Source of the DNA: Acidicapsa dinghuensis
GTDB lineage: Bacteria > Acidobacteriota > Terriglobia > Terriglobales > Acidobacteriaceae
Assembly (NCBI RefSeq): GCF_025685685.1
Contig: NZ_JAGSYH010000002.1
Coordinates: 420,768-484,767 of the forward strand
DNA length: 64,000 bases
Direction: 5' to 3'
The position numbers and the translations under genes are program-made. The notes under the pieces were generated by a model. The model saw only the letters and a list, made by a program, of their open reading frames with translations. It had not been told where the DNA came from and did not search any database. Positions 35,868 through 46,094 of this stretch are shown piece by piece; position 1 is the first letter of the stretch, and each line of letters begins with the position of its first letter.

Positions 35868-38669
35868 ATGTTGAAGCATGCTGGTGCGGTACTGTTGTTT
35901 TGTGTTGTTGCCCTTCCGGTCGCGTCCACAGCTCAGAAGATGGATCCCGACTATGCGGCCCACGTTAAGGAGTGGACCACCAAGCCCGAATTCCTCAGCC
36001 CACTGATCGACCATCTTCCCGCAAGCTCCGGCGTTCCCTCTCCAAAAGACATCCTCGGCCACGACATCGGCGCACCCAAACAACTCACCTACTACGCCGA
36101 TGTCCTCCGTTACTACGATGCACTCGCCGCCCACACCGGCCGCGTCAGAGTGCTGCGCATCGGCAAGACCGAAGAAGGCCGCGACTCCATCATCGTCTTC
36201 GTCGGCTCCGAAGATTCCATCGCTCACCTCGACGACTACCGCGCTAACCTCGCAAAGCTTGCCGATCCGCGCGGCCTCACCGACGAGCAGGCAAAAGACC
36301 TCATCGCCAAAACCAAACCCATCTACACCCTCTCCGGCGGACTCCACAGCGCCGAGCTTGGCCCGCCCGAGATGCTGATGGAGCTGGCCTATCGCCTCGC
36401 CACCGAAGACTCGCCGATGATCCAGAAGATCCGCTCCGAAGTCGTCGTCGCCATCATGCCTGTCGCCGACCCCGACGGCCGCGATCGCTCCATTGATTGG
36501 TATTTCGCCCACAATGTCGACATCACCGACTATCAGAAGATGTCCGGCGCGCCCTACTGGGGTGAATACACCAAGCACGACGACAACCGCGACATCAACT
36601 ACGCCGGCCTCGCCAACCAGAACTTCCTCCGCTGGTTCCTCCAGTGGCATCCGCAGGTCATCCACGACCTCCACGAATCCGTCCCGTTCCTCTACATCTA
36701 CAGCGGCCAGGCCCCGCAAAATCCGCTATGGAGCCCCATCGTCTACAGCGAGCTACCCATGCTCGCCAACTGGGACATGACCCAGCTTGAGCGCTACGGC
36801 ATGCCCGGCGTCTGGACCCACGCCTACGTCGACGCATGGTCGCCCGGCTACGTCGCGCAGATGGCCACCAATCACAACGCCCTAATGCGCTTCTACGAGA
36901 TCATGGGCAACGGCGGCGCAACCACAATGGAGCGCACCATCGTCCAGCACAACCCCGCCATCATCGGCGGCGGAGGCCCCGGCGGCGACTACACCAAGCG
37001 CGAATGGTACCGTCCCAACCCGCCCTACAAGACCGTGCAATGGTCCATGCGCGACAACACCAACTACGCCGAGACTGGCGTTCTCTCCTCGCTCCAGTTC
37101 GTCTCGTCTGTCCCCCAAGTCATGCTCGAAGACTTTTACACCAAGGGCCGCGACGCCATCACCGCGGGAACAAAAGACGAGCCCTACGGCTACATCCTGC
37201 CCGCCAGTCAGGAAGATCCCACCCGTGTAGCCTTCGTCATCCACATCCTGCGCATGCAGGGTATTGAAGTGGGCCGCGCCAAGTCCGCCATCAAGCTCAA
37301 AGACGGCGAGTACCCCGTTGGCTCGCTCATTGTAAAGACCAACCAGCCCTACGGCCCGCTCGCCAAAACGCTGCTCGAAAAACAGACCGACCCCAACCCC
37401 GAACTAACCACCTACGACGACAGCGCATGGACCATGAGCCTGATGACCCACACGGAAATCAAGCCCTCCACAGACATCGCCATCCAGGCCCTCGCTGTCG
37501 ATCCAGTCGACAAGTACGAGCCCGAAGGCATCGTCAAAGGCGCGCACGATGCAGCAGTCTACGCCGTCCCCGATCACGGCTCACCCAACCTCGTCACTCT
37601 TCGCTACGGCCTCAAAGACGTGAAGATACAAATCGCCGAGAAGCCCTTCGAAGCCGCCGGCACAAAATTCGCCGCAGGCACATTCCTCATCCCATCGAGC
37701 GCTGGCGACACTCTGAAGCCGCTCGCAGAAAAGCTCGGCCTCGACATAGTCGGCCTCGCCGCAACTCCTAAAGTCGCAACCCACGACGGCGCACTGCCGC
37801 GCCTCGCCATCTTCAGCACCTGGGCCGGAACGCAGGATGTTGGCTGGGTGCGCTTCACCTTCGATCAGTACAAAGTCCCTTACGATCTGATCTTCAAAGA
37901 GCGCGTCCTCAAGGGCGACCTCGCCAAAGACTACGACCTCATTCTTATCCCGACGCAGGCGCGCAGCGCAAAATCGCTGGTCATCGACATCCCCAAATCC
38001 GACAAGCCGCTCGCCTACGAAAAGACTGACAAATTCAAGTTCCTCGGCGACTACGGCTCCTCACCAGACATCTCCGGCGGCATGGGCGGAACAGGCGTAG
38101 CCGAGTTCGAGAAGTTCGTCGAAGGCGGTGGAACACTCGTCACCCTCGGCGCATCCAGCTCCTTCCCACCCGACTACGGCATCACCCCGGAAATCGACAC
38201 CAGCAACACCGGAGCAAAGTTCTATGCACCCGGCCCCATCGTCGATGCTGATATCCTCCAGCCCGAAAACCCCATCTTCTACGGCTACTCCGACAAGACC
38301 GTGCCCGTGCGCTACGCCAACGGCCCGCTCTTCCGCATGACCGAAGAGATGGATAAAAACGACGTCCTCATGCGCTTCCCCGGCGGCGACAAATCCGTCC
38401 TCAGCGGCCTCTTCAACGGCGCCGACGACATCAAGGGCCGAGCCGCCATCGTAGTAGCCCCCGCAGGCAAAGGCGAAGTCGTCATGTTCGCCACCAACCC
38501 CATCTGGCGCTGGCAAAACCTCGGCGAGTACCGCATGATGTTCAACACCCTGATGAACTACCGCAACCTGACCCCAAAGCCCGAACCCACAAAACCCGAA
38601 TCGGTAAAACCCGACTCAGCAAAGCCGACACACAGCAGCGAAAAGAAAACCACAATCTCAACACGCTGA
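35868..38669 (+). CDS. Secreted M14-like zinc carboxypeptidase
   Basis: 933 residues after a signal peptide (VLLFCVVALPVASTAQ). The open frame begins far upstream at 33750, but the stretch before 35868 is antisense to the CocE-like gene; the ATG at 35868 has GGAG nine bases upstream and starts the signal peptide. The M14 zinc motif is H160-x-x-E163 in GGLHSAELG, with VIHDLHE near 264-270 as the second His region and HDDNRD nearby. The C-terminal half (about 650-900) has a glutamine-amidotransferase-like fold often fused to these proteins, then a Pro/Lys/Ser-rich tail. It likely degrades peptides outside the cytoplasm. Confidence 0.85.
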   Translation: MLKHAGAVLLFCVVALPVASTAQKMDPDYAAHVKEWTTKPEFLSPLIDHLPASSGVPSPKDILGHDIGAPKQLTYYADVLRYYDALAAHTGRVRVLRIGKTEEGRDSIIVFVGSEDSIAHLDDYRANLAKLADPRGLTDEQAKDLIAKTKPIYTLSGGLHSAELGPPEMLMELAYRLATEDSPMIQKIRSEVVVAIMPVADPDGRDRSIDWYFAHNVDITDYQKMSGAPYWGEYTKHDDNRDINYAGLANQNFLRWFLQWHPQVIHDLHESVPFLYIYSGQAPQNPLWSPIVYSELPMLANWDMTQLERYGMPGVWTHAYVDAWSPGYVAQMATNHNALMRFYEIMGNGGATTMERTIVQHNPAIIGGGGPGGDYTKREWYRPNPPYKTVQWSMRDNTNYAETGVLSSLQFVSSVPQVMLEDFYTKGRDAITAGTKDEPYGYILPASQEDPTRVAFVIHILRMQGIEVGRAKSAIKLKDGEYPVGSLIVKTNQPYGPLAKTLLEKQTDPNPELTTYDDSAWTMSLMTHTEIKPSTDIAIQALAVDPVDKYEPEGIVKGAHDAAVYAVPDHGSPNLVTLRYGLKDVKIQIAEKPFEAAGTKFAAGTFLIPSSAGDTLKPLAEKLGLDIVGLAATPKVATHDGALPRLAIFSTWAGTQDVGWVRFTFDQYKVPYDLIFKERVLKGDLAKDYDLILIPTQARSAKSLVIDIPKSDKPLAYEKTDKFKFLGDYGSSPDISGGMGGTGVAEFEKFVEGGGTLVTLGASSSFPPDYGITPEIDTSNTGAKFYAPGPIVDADILQPENPIFYGYSDKTVPVRYANGPLFRMTEEMDKNDVLMRFPGGDKSVLSGLFNGADDIKGRAAIVVAPAGKGEVVMFATNPIWRWQNLGEYRMMFNTLMNYRNLTPKPEPTKPESVKPDSAKPTHSSEKKTTISTR

Positions 38670-39146
38670 GACAAAACAGGCCGAGGATCACTCCTCGACC
38701 GTTGTCTTTGCTGTTGCCGTTGTCTTTGCTGTTGCTGTTGTTCTTTTCTCTGTCATCCCCGCAGGGGATCTGCTTTTCGCCCACATCACCGCAAAGTCGC
38801 CGTGCCCCATTCATTCCGCTCACTATGCGGAATGAGTGGGAAACCACCAAAGCCTCAATGACCCCAATTGCCGTTGCCGTTGTCTCTGCTGTTGCTCTTT
38901 TGTCCGTCATCCCCGAAGGGGAATCTGCTTCTCCCTGAAAAAGCCGAAAAGCACAAGCACCCTCTTCCCAGCCATGCACACAATATCTCGAAGAGATATG
39001 GGCCAAATTCGCGCGCAGCGCGAACCGGAGTGAGCAGGGGCATTCATGCCCCTGAAAAGCCAGCGACGCCAGAAAGCAGCTTCAGCCGCGGCCTCTCCAA
39101 TGCCAAGACGGGCATATCACTATCCACCGGAAAGACATGCGCGACA
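38670..39146. repeat. Repeat-rich intergenic stretch with two copies of a dispersed element
   Basis: 477 nt with no gene. Two inverted copies of a dispersed element occur at 38741-38777 and 38897-38932 (core TGTCATCCCC-GCAGGGGATCTGC-like, next to runs of TTGCTGTTGCCGTTGTC). A palindrome TTCGCGCGCAGCGCGAA lies at 39008-39024 and CAGGGGCATTCATGCCCCTG at 39035-39054. Related copies lie at 48324-48360 and 55741-55778. I judge these to be mobile-like or REP-like intergenic repeats rather than coding. Confidence 0.65.
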
Positions 39147-39983
39147 TCACAACAGCCCTTTCCTATCGAAATCAAAGACGATCTCTCTAACGATTCTGTG
39201 CATGTTGTTTAGCGTGGAGAGAATCTCTTTCCCCCGCATAGAAGCTGGCTCTCCGAAGGCCATTTGAAATCTGAACTGCATGTCATCGTCGACCTCAGAG
39301 ATCGGCAGGGTGCACAATTTGCTGCCGTCTTCTAGAGGCACGCTGAAGTCGATAGACGATCCAATCATCACCCTCGCGCTTTCGCTACCAAAAGCCTCAC
39401 GCAAAGTTTCGGCCATTTCTGTGCGCTTAGTCTTGGTGATGCTATGGGCGGGTGCAGCTGCCCATGCAGGAATCAAAAGGCGATGCTTATCTTGCACGTT
39501 GAGAGCGCTCAGCCAATACAGAGCAAGGTTTCCGATTCCGGCACTGAGGTTATTCTTGTCCAACCTTCCGTATGGCTTGATGTCATCAATGGCTTGTATC
39601 GCAGCGTCGGTCATGCCTTCTATCTTTCGAAGCTTCCCCCTTTGATATTCGCTGGCGTCCTCAAAGATCGGGAAATAAATGTCCCTATCTCTGGCCTTAG
39701 GAGTGACAGGGCTAGTTTGTACCAAGTGCCAAGCCAAGTGATCGAGAGCACTTCTCAAATTCTGAGCAATATCGCCGATGATCGCAGAGAACTCGCTCGG
39801 TATTCGTTTGTGCACTCGGAGATAGTAAGTTCTCTCTCGCGTCAGAGAGTCGTCCTCGGGGATGATTTCGTAGGGACCGGGTGGATCGAAAAATCGCTGG
39901 ACCTTAAGCTGCAGATCGATGAGATGTTGGCTTGCTCTATCGACTTTGACTAATAGATCAAGAATCTTTTTCGAGGGTGACAT
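39147..39983 (-). CDS. Hypothetical protein, 278 residues, possibly acquired
   Basis: A protein without recognised catalytic motif. The segment IGDIAQNLRSALDHLAWHLVQ (about 68-88) recalls a widespread family of hypothetical proteins whose N-terminal helices carry N-L-R-S/T-A-L-D-H. The GC content appears lower than its neighbours, which suggests horizontal transfer, though I did not compute it. There is no signal peptide or TM segment, so it is probably cytoplasmic. It is flanked upstream by the GH92 gene with a gap of about 160 nt, and downstream by the repeat-rich gap. Function unknown. Confidence 0.6.
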   Translation of the reverse strand: MSPSKKILDLLVKVDRASQHLIDLQLKVQRFFDPPGPYEIIPEDDSLTRERTYYLRVHKRIPSEFSAIIGDIAQNLRSALDHLAWHLVQTSPVTPKARDRDIYFPIFEDASEYQRGKLRKIEGMTDAAIQAIDDIKPYGRLDKNNLSAGIGNLALYWLSALNVQDKHRLLIPAWAAAPAHSITKTKRTEMAETLREAFGSESARVMIGSSIDFSVPLEDGSKLCTLPISEVDDDMQFRFQMAFGEPASMRGKEILSTLNNMHRIVREIVFDFDRKGLL

Positions 39984-40141
39984 GCTTTAGCATACCGCGT
40001 TACTTGACGTGATGAGATAGACGCCTGTCAGTCTCGATCTCGCTACCTTTCGAGAGGTTTGCCGAAACCGTCTCTAGCAATACACCGTGCACATTCCTCA
40101 CGGAGAAAAGGAGCCATTCCCTCTCATACGTCACACTCACC

Positions 40142-42601
40142 TCACGGCTCGAACGAAGGCGGAGCATCACCCACCCCAGTTCCCCACTCCTTATTCGCCG
40201 CAGTCCCAAGCTCAAACTCAATCCGCCCGCCATGCTCCACAAAGCTCTCCGGCAGCCACGTCTTCGAGGTCGCCGCACCATTCACCTTCACACCCTGCAC
40301 ATAGGGCGCATCCGTTCCCGCTCCCTGCGCCGTGATCGTAATATCCCCCTGCGCGCGCCGGATATGAATCCGCGAAAACAGCGGACTCCCCAGCACCAGC
40401 TCCGCCCGCCCCGGAATCTCCGGATACATCCCGATCGCTGACCACACATACCACGACGACATCTCGCCTAGATCGTCATTGCCTGGCATGCCCTTCGGCG
40501 AATTCGTCCAGATGGTATTCAGCACCTTGCGCACCGCCTCCTGCGTCCTCCACGGCTGCCCCATAAAATCAAACAGCCACGGCGTCTCAATCGAGGGCTC
40601 GTTGTTCAACTCAGCATGCAACCCGCCTGACTCCGTAACCGCAAGACTCCCATCCGGCTTGTAGAAGAAAGCATTCAACCGCTGGCTAGCCTTCTCCATG
40701 CCGCCCATCATCGTAAACAGACCCTTCGCATTGAACGGCACCATCCACACATACTGCGCCGCGCTGCCCTCGACAAACCCATCATCCGAAGCCGGATCGA
40801 ACTTCGGCCACGACCCATCCGCATTGCGATTTTGAGCATACCCACCATCCGCCGTAGCCTGCGGATTGAAGATGTTCTTCCAGTACTGCGCCCGCTCCAG
40901 GAATTGCTTGCGCGTCGCATCATCGCCCATCCGCCGCGCTAGTTCGGAGACAGCAAAATCCGCAGTCGAATCCTCCAGCGTATCCGCCGCAGGACCCCAC
41001 GCTGGAGCGCCCACCGGTATGTAATGCAGCTTCAGCCATTGATCCAGGCCCGGCCGCTGCCCCACACACTCGACCTCGCATCCCTCGCTGCTCAAGTCAT
41101 GCGCTGTTGGAACCGTAGCCGCCGCCAGCAGTGATTTATAAGCTGCCTTGGCATCAAAGTTACGACCACCAAACGCGAGAATATCCGCAATCGCCGGAAC
41201 CGCCGGATCGCCGTTCATCACATGCGTAATGCCCGAGTTATGCGTCCAGCGATCCCACTCGCCGCCATTCTGATCCGCCTGGTTCAGCAGCGAGTGCGCA
41301 AAGTCTCCAGCAATCTCCGGCTCCAGCAGCGCCAGCAACTGCAACTGTGAGCGGTAAACATCCCAGCCAGAAAACGTCGCATACTGCGCCTTCTGCGGAG
41401 CGGCCACCGCATGCACCTTGCCATCCATCCCCAGATAGCGCCCATCCACATCGCTATACAGGTTCTCGCCCATCAGCGAGTGATAGAGCGCCGTGTAAAA
41501 CACCACGCGCTCATCCGGCGTGCCACCTTCAATCGCAATGCGACCCAGCAGATGATTCCATGCCGCATGAGCCTTCTCACGCACTTGATCAAAACCCGTT
41601 CCCTGCGCATTCTCCGCACGCAGATTAGCCTCCGCGTTCTGGGTACTCACATACGAGATGCCAACGCGCACACCAACGCTCGGCGACTTGGCCGTATCGA
41701 GCACCACCCATCCGCCCGAGCCTTTACCCGCAGGCACAAACCCCTTCTCGCCATACGTCGTGCCGCCCTGCGCCTCCGTCGTCCCCGCACGCACAGCTGA
41801 GTCCTGCCACGTTCCCGTGCTCACGAACGGCGCGTCGAAGTGCGCCACAAAGTACAGCGTGTAATAGCTTCGCCGATCCGTCGTCCCGATATATCCGCAG
41901 AAGTTCCCACTCGTCACCGACCCGGAAATCGTCCGCGTAGCCACGTCGATCTTCACCGTCGCGTCCGAGCTTCCCGGCTCCGAGTTAGCCGTCTTCACCA
42001 GCATTACCGCCGGCTTTCCCGCGGGATACGTAAATCGTCCCGCGCCTGTCCGAAGCGTCGCGGTCAACTCCGCCGTCACACCGTCATCCAGCTTCACGCT
42101 GTAGTAGCCAGCCTTCGCCGTCTCATTGTCATGCGAAAACGTGCTGCCGTAGACCTCCGCATGCGCATCATCCGCAGGCGAAGTCGCCACCTCTCCCACA
42201 TACGGCATGAATGGAATATCACCGCTCGCGCCCGCGCAGCCAGTGCCCATCAGATGCGTCAGCGAAAACCCGCTGATGCGGTTCGACGTGTACTCATAAC
42301 CGCCCGGAGCGGCAGGCCGCCCGGCATCGTCGCGCATCGACCCAGGCACACCCTGCACCTGTTTCCGTGGCCGGTTGCGCGGCTCTTCCGGACTCCATGC
42401 CACCATGCCCAGCGGCAACGTGGCACCGGGATAATCGTTACCCCCGTTCGTCGTCCCAATCAGCGGATTCACCAGCCCCGCCGGATCGCCTGCCGCATCA
42501 TCCTTCGCCTGCGACCACGCACAAGCAGTACCCACTGCCAGCACCACCAGCAACCCAGCCGACCACCCAATCCATCGCTCACGCCATTCCAGCTTACGCA
42601 T
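40142..42601 (-). CDS. GH92 alpha-mannosidase (putative alpha-1,2-mannosidase)
   Basis: About 819 residues; the ATG at 42601 has GGAG six bases upstream and begins a signal (KLEW...WSAGLLVVLAVGTACAWSQ). Motifs of GH92 are VNPLIGTTNGGNDYPGATLPLGMVAWSPE, GFSLTHLMGTGCAGASGDIPFMP, DVYRSQLQLLALLEPE and the C-terminal GNDDLGEMSSWYVWSAIGMYPEIPG with the catalytic acidic residues region. The family releases mannose from N-glycan-like or yeast mannan substrates with Ca2+. It sits beside a hybrid histidine kinase on the same strand with about 150 nt between them, a hint but not proof of regulatory link. Confidence 0.9.
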   Translation of the reverse strand: MRKLEWRERWIGWSAGLLVVLAVGTACAWSQAKDDAAGDPAGLVNPLIGTTNGGNDYPGATLPLGMVAWSPEEPRNRPRKQVQGVPGSMRDDAGRPAAPGGYEYTSNRISGFSLTHLMGTGCAGASGDIPFMPYVGEVATSPADDAHAEVYGSTFSHDNETAKAGYYSVKLDDGVTAELTATLRTGAGRFTYPAGKPAVMLVKTANSEPGSSDATVKIDVATRTISGSVTSGNFCGYIGTTDRRSYYTLYFVAHFDAPFVSTGTWQDSAVRAGTTEAQGGTTYGEKGFVPAGKGSGGWVVLDTAKSPSVGVRVGISYVSTQNAEANLRAENAQGTGFDQVREKAHAAWNHLLGRIAIEGGTPDERVVFYTALYHSLMGENLYSDVDGRYLGMDGKVHAVAAPQKAQYATFSGWDVYRSQLQLLALLEPEIAGDFAHSLLNQADQNGGEWDRWTHNSGITHVMNGDPAVPAIADILAFGGRNFDAKAAYKSLLAAATVPTAHDLSSEGCEVECVGQRPGLDQWLKLHYIPVGAPAWGPAADTLEDSTADFAVSELARRMGDDATRKQFLERAQYWKNIFNPQATADGGYAQNRNADGSWPKFDPASDDGFVEGSAAQYVWMVPFNAKGLFTMMGGMEKASQRLNAFFYKPDGSLAVTESGGLHAELNNEPSIETPWLFDFMGQPWRTQEAVRKVLNTIWTNSPKGMPGNDDLGEMSSWYVWSAIGMYPEIPGRAELVLGSPLFSRIHIRRAQGDITITAQGAGTDAPYVQGVKVNGAATSKTWLPESFVEHGGRIEFELGTAANKEWGTGVGDAPPSFEP

Positions 42602-42752
42602 CGCCACTCCCGCAGAATTTCTATGGAACCGTTACCACAGCCCTCTCGATTGTAGACGCCGAGCCCGCCGAACGATGTTGTGTCATCACAGCAAAGATTC
42701 AGATGAGAGAAGATCTATACGCAGCGGAGGTAAGCAGAATTTCTGCCTTGGA

Positions 42753-45700
42753 TTATTTCGGGAAAACGATGCTGAACGTCGATCCTTTGCGAGGTCCTGT
42801 CGTAGCAGATCGCATCTGAATCAAACCTTTGTGTTTCTCTATGATCTGTTTCGATACCCAAAGACCCAGGCCAGTGCCAACATCTCCCTTAGTCGTATAA
42901 AGCGGCTCGAAGATGCGATGCAGTGCGGCAGCTTCAATTCCCTTGCCGTTATCCGCAAACGTAACACGCACGCCCGGTTTGCCTGAACGCAGAATGCAAT
43001 TGGAAATCCGCATCGCAATCACGCCTTCGTCAGAGACGGCGTCCACACAGTTTGCCAGCAGGTTGGAAAAAACCTGACGCAACTCGCCCGCGACACCATT
43101 GATTTCACAGGTTGCTTTCCATTCTTTCTTAATCACTATCTTCTTTGCCGCGATTTTTGCCTTCAGTAAATCGATGGTCGACTCCAGCAACGAGTTGACA
43201 TTGATGGCCGAAGGAACTGTGGATTCGCGGTAGAATCCGAGTGCCTGACGCGCAATATGAGCAATCCTTTGCAACTCCGCCTCTGCTTCGTCAAGCCGAT
43301 CACGGGCAGTCTGCGGAAGACCCTCCGTCATGCCCGCAAGAAACAAAAGATTCGTCAGCGCTTCAAGAGGATTGTTGATCTCGTGAGAGATCGTCGCCGC
43401 CATCCTTCCTAACGATGAAAGCCGCTCGCTGCGCAGCAAAGCCTCTTCGGCCAATTTGCGCGTCGTAATATCCGTTGCCATGCCGAACCATTCTTTAATC
43501 GTCCCTGCTTCATCCATTAATGGAACGGCACGAGAAAACGTCCAACCGATCGAGCCATCAGTGCGCAACACCTTATGTTCCAGCTCAAAAGAGCTTTTCG
43601 TCACGATCGCATGTTCGACGGCAGCTAATACACCCGGTTGATCGTTCGGATGGATATATCGCTCCAGCCAGCTTTGATCAGGAGATTCCGTACTCGAGAT
43701 GAATTGACGCCCTTCCAGATGCCGCATTACCTTCCAGTCAGGGCTCATCTGATACACCACATCAGAACTTGCTGCCACGAATGCTCTGAACCGTTCCTCG
43801 CTTTGGCGAATCTCGTTTTCAGATTGCCGTCGCAATCGCGCCAGCGCGAGATGGCTCTCCACTCGAACCAGAAGTTCACGCGCGGAGAACGGCTTCACCA
43901 TGTAGTCGTCCGCGCCCTTTTGGAGGCCTTCGACACGGGACTCCTCTCCCGCGCGTGCAGAGAGCAAAATGATCGGTGTACTGTTCACGTCAGGATTACT
44001 TCGGATTGCTCTTACCGCAGCAAAGCCATCCAGAACAGGCATCATCACATCGAGCAGCGCAAGCGCTGGCTTCAATCTGTTGATTGCCTCTATCGCCTGT
44101 GCTCCATCACTGACTGCTTCAATCCGGTAGTGCGGTTCAAGCATGCGCGAGATATAGGTGCGCATATCGGCGTTGTCGTCGGCAATGAGAATTAACTCCT
44201 GATTCGCTGCCGTTTTCAGATCTTTAACTACCGCAACAGATGGACCGCTGACCGCCAGCTTGTCATAGTCAATAACCCATCTCTCTGCCTCTTGAATATA
44301 GGTCTTCGCCGAAAAACCTGTTGAGATGGAAGAGTGTTGTAGCTTCATGTTTCCTGCGGATAGATGGGATGCTTCCAGCGGTATGGATACAACAAAGCTG
44401 CTGCCTCGATCCGGCTCGCTTTCGACACGAATTGTGCCCCCATGCAGCCTCACAAGTTCCTGCACCAGCGCCAGGCCAATTCCGCTTCCTTCATACGAAC
44501 GGCCACGCGCCCCCCGCACTCGATGGAATCGATTGAATAACTGAGGAATTTCTTCAGATGGAATACCTGTTCCTGTATCACTCACCACCATTTCCGCGTG
44601 GTCATCAACCACACGCAGGGTCACCCTGATTTCGCCTTGAAAAGTGAACTTGAATGCATTGGAAAGCAGATTGAATACGATTGCCTCCCACATCTCGCGA
44701 TCAACATAGACAGGAACAGACAAAGGCTCGCAATCAATAATGAGTCGGATTTTGGCTCGCTCAATAATCGAACGGAACATACTGGCCAGATCCGCGGTGA
44801 ATTCTGAAAGATTCACTGCTTCAAAAGAAACCTGGACCCGCCCTGCTTCGATTCTCGAAAAGTCGAGCAGCGAGTTGACCAGCTTAAGTAGACGCAAAGC
44901 ATTGCGCTGAGCAAGTTCCAACCGTTCCCGGTCAGCCTCTGTTTGACCTTCAGTCTTTGCGAGAATGTCATCCAGCGGGCCCAGAAGCAGCGTCAACGGT
45001 GTACGGAACTCATGGCTGATATTGCTGAAAAACGCAATCTTTGCCCGATCGATTTCCGCGAGCGCCTCATTGCGCCTGCGTTCCGCCTCAATTGCACGCG
45101 CGCTCGCAATCGCGGTTGCGATCTGGGCAGATGCCAGCTCCAGAAAAACACGGTATGAATCATCAAACTTCAGACGTGAACTGATTCCTGCGACAAAAAA
45201 TCCTGCGAGTTGATGGGCAAAATTAGATTTGATAGGAACAACCGCTGCCATTGACGGCGGATCAGCCCACGGACCATCTGGGATTCGATCAAAGCGTTGA
45301 GGAAGATCGTCCACGACGACGATGTTTTCACTCCGCATGCAGCGTGCAAGAGGCCATCCTTGCGACTCATGCCGCAAATCAATCTGTTCTGGGCAGAGAG
45401 CGAGACAATCTTCTGTTCCAATCTTGCCCGCGAGCCACGCAGATTCACCATTCTCCTCCATCAGATAAATGAGACAGAACGGAATATCTTTGCTGTAGGG
45501 AGCAAGTATCCTCGCAGCAGCATTGCAGGCATCCTCTGCTCGCTCCGGATCTGCAGTTCGCGCACCAAGATCGCTAAGCGCCAGAATCCTGCGATCGGCT
45601 ACGATCTTGGTGCTGATTTCGTGAACGATCGCGAGCACGCCCCCAATTCCATTGGGCACTGTCGCATCCGGCACAGGACTATACGAAATCGTGAAGTGAG

Positions 45701-46094
45701 CCTCTTCCTGATATCCGTGCCGATTCAGTTCAACAGGTATGTCTTCGATCCAGGTAGGCGGCCCGCCATGAAAGGGTTTCTCTGCCAACGGTCCAAGAAC
45801 GTGATAGACCTCGGACCAGCATTCTCGAAACGGCTTTCCGAGAGACTGATGTGGATGCTTGCTGCCTAGAACAGGTATATATGCATCGTTGTACAACTGA
45901 ATGAAATCCGGACCCCACCAGAGCAGCATCTGGAAGCTGTTCGCCAGCAGCATGCGGGTCATCATCTGTAGTGTTGGTGGCCACTGTTCCGGAGGCCCGA
46001 GTGGAGTGGAGGACCAGTCGAACGCGCACATCAGCGCGCCCATTTCTCCACCGCCTGCAAAGATTTCACTTCTGCTGACCGTAGATGACGACAA
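42753..46094 (-). CDS. Hybrid sensor histidine kinase with two kinase modules and an internal receiver
   Basis: 1113 residues. Order: PAS-like N-terminal domain (about 40-165), GAF (about 175-335), HisKA with ISHEFRTP (His361), HATPase (about 460-575), a receiver domain with Asp682 in LLDVMMP (about 632-752), a PAS domain (about 765-880), then a second HisKA of the NtrB-like class (TISHEINNP, His904) and HATPase (about 1000-1113). No TM segment is visible, so it is predicted to be cytoplasmic. A phosphorelay inside one protein, or two separate outputs, is possible. No response regulator with a DNA-binding domain adjoins it. A DNA stretch with parS-like motifs lies upstream of its start. Confidence 0.93.
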   Translation of the reverse strand: MSSSTVSRSEIFAGGGEMGALMCAFDWSSTPLGPPEQWPPTLQMMTRMLLANSFQMLLWWGPDFIQLYNDAYIPVLGSKHPHQSLGKPFRECWSEVYHVLGPLAEKPFHGGPPTWIEDIPVELNRHGYQEEAHFTISYSPVPDATVPNGIGGVLAIVHEISTKIVADRRILALSDLGARTADPERAEDACNAAARILAPYSKDIPFCLIYLMEENGESAWLAGKIGTEDCLALCPEQIDLRHESQGWPLARCMRSENIVVVDDLPQRFDRIPDGPWADPPSMAAVVPIKSNFAHQLAGFFVAGISSRLKFDDSYRVFLELASAQIATAIASARAIEAERRRNEALAEIDRAKIAFFSNISHEFRTPLTLLLGPLDDILAKTEGQTEADRERLELAQRNALRLLKLVNSLLDFSRIEAGRVQVSFEAVNLSEFTADLASMFRSIIERAKIRLIIDCEPLSVPVYVDREMWEAIVFNLLSNAFKFTFQGEIRVTLRVVDDHAEMVVSDTGTGIPSEEIPQLFNRFHRVRGARGRSYEGSGIGLALVQELVRLHGGTIRVESEPDRGSSFVVSIPLEASHLSAGNMKLQHSSISTGFSAKTYIQEAERWVIDYDKLAVSGPSVAVVKDLKTAANQELILIADDNADMRTYISRMLEPHYRIEAVSDGAQAIEAINRLKPALALLDVMMPVLDGFAAVRAIRSNPDVNSTPIILLSARAGEESRVEGLQKGADDYMVKPFSARELLVRVESHLALARLRRQSENEIRQSEERFRAFVAASSDVVYQMSPDWKVMRHLEGRQFISSTESPDQSWLERYIHPNDQPGVLAAVEHAIVTKSSFELEHKVLRTDGSIGWTFSRAVPLMDEAGTIKEWFGMATDITTRKLAEEALLRSERLSSLGRMAATISHEINNPLEALTNLLFLAGMTEGLPQTARDRLDEAEAELQRIAHIARQALGFYRESTVPSAINVNSLLESTIDLLKAKIAAKKIVIKKEWKATCEINGVAGELRQVFSNLLANCVDAVSDEGVIAMRISNCILRSGKPGVRVTFADNGKGIEAAALHRIFEPLYTTKGDVGTGLGLWVSKQIIEKHKGLIQMRSATTGPRKGSTFSIVFPK

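Noticed and set aside
35802-36719. 305-residue minus-strand frame opposite the M14 gene
   Set aside because: Val/Gly/Asp-rich antisense product of a high-GC coding region; no ribosome site logic.
38670-39146. Possible CRISPR array from TTGCTGTTGCCGTTG runs
   Set aside because: The runs are short, irregular and low complexity without uniform spacers; they are tails of a dispersed repeat.
40000-40281. 93-residue minus-strand frame near the GH92 gene end
   Set aside because: It overlaps the GH92 C-terminus in another frame and has no own signals.
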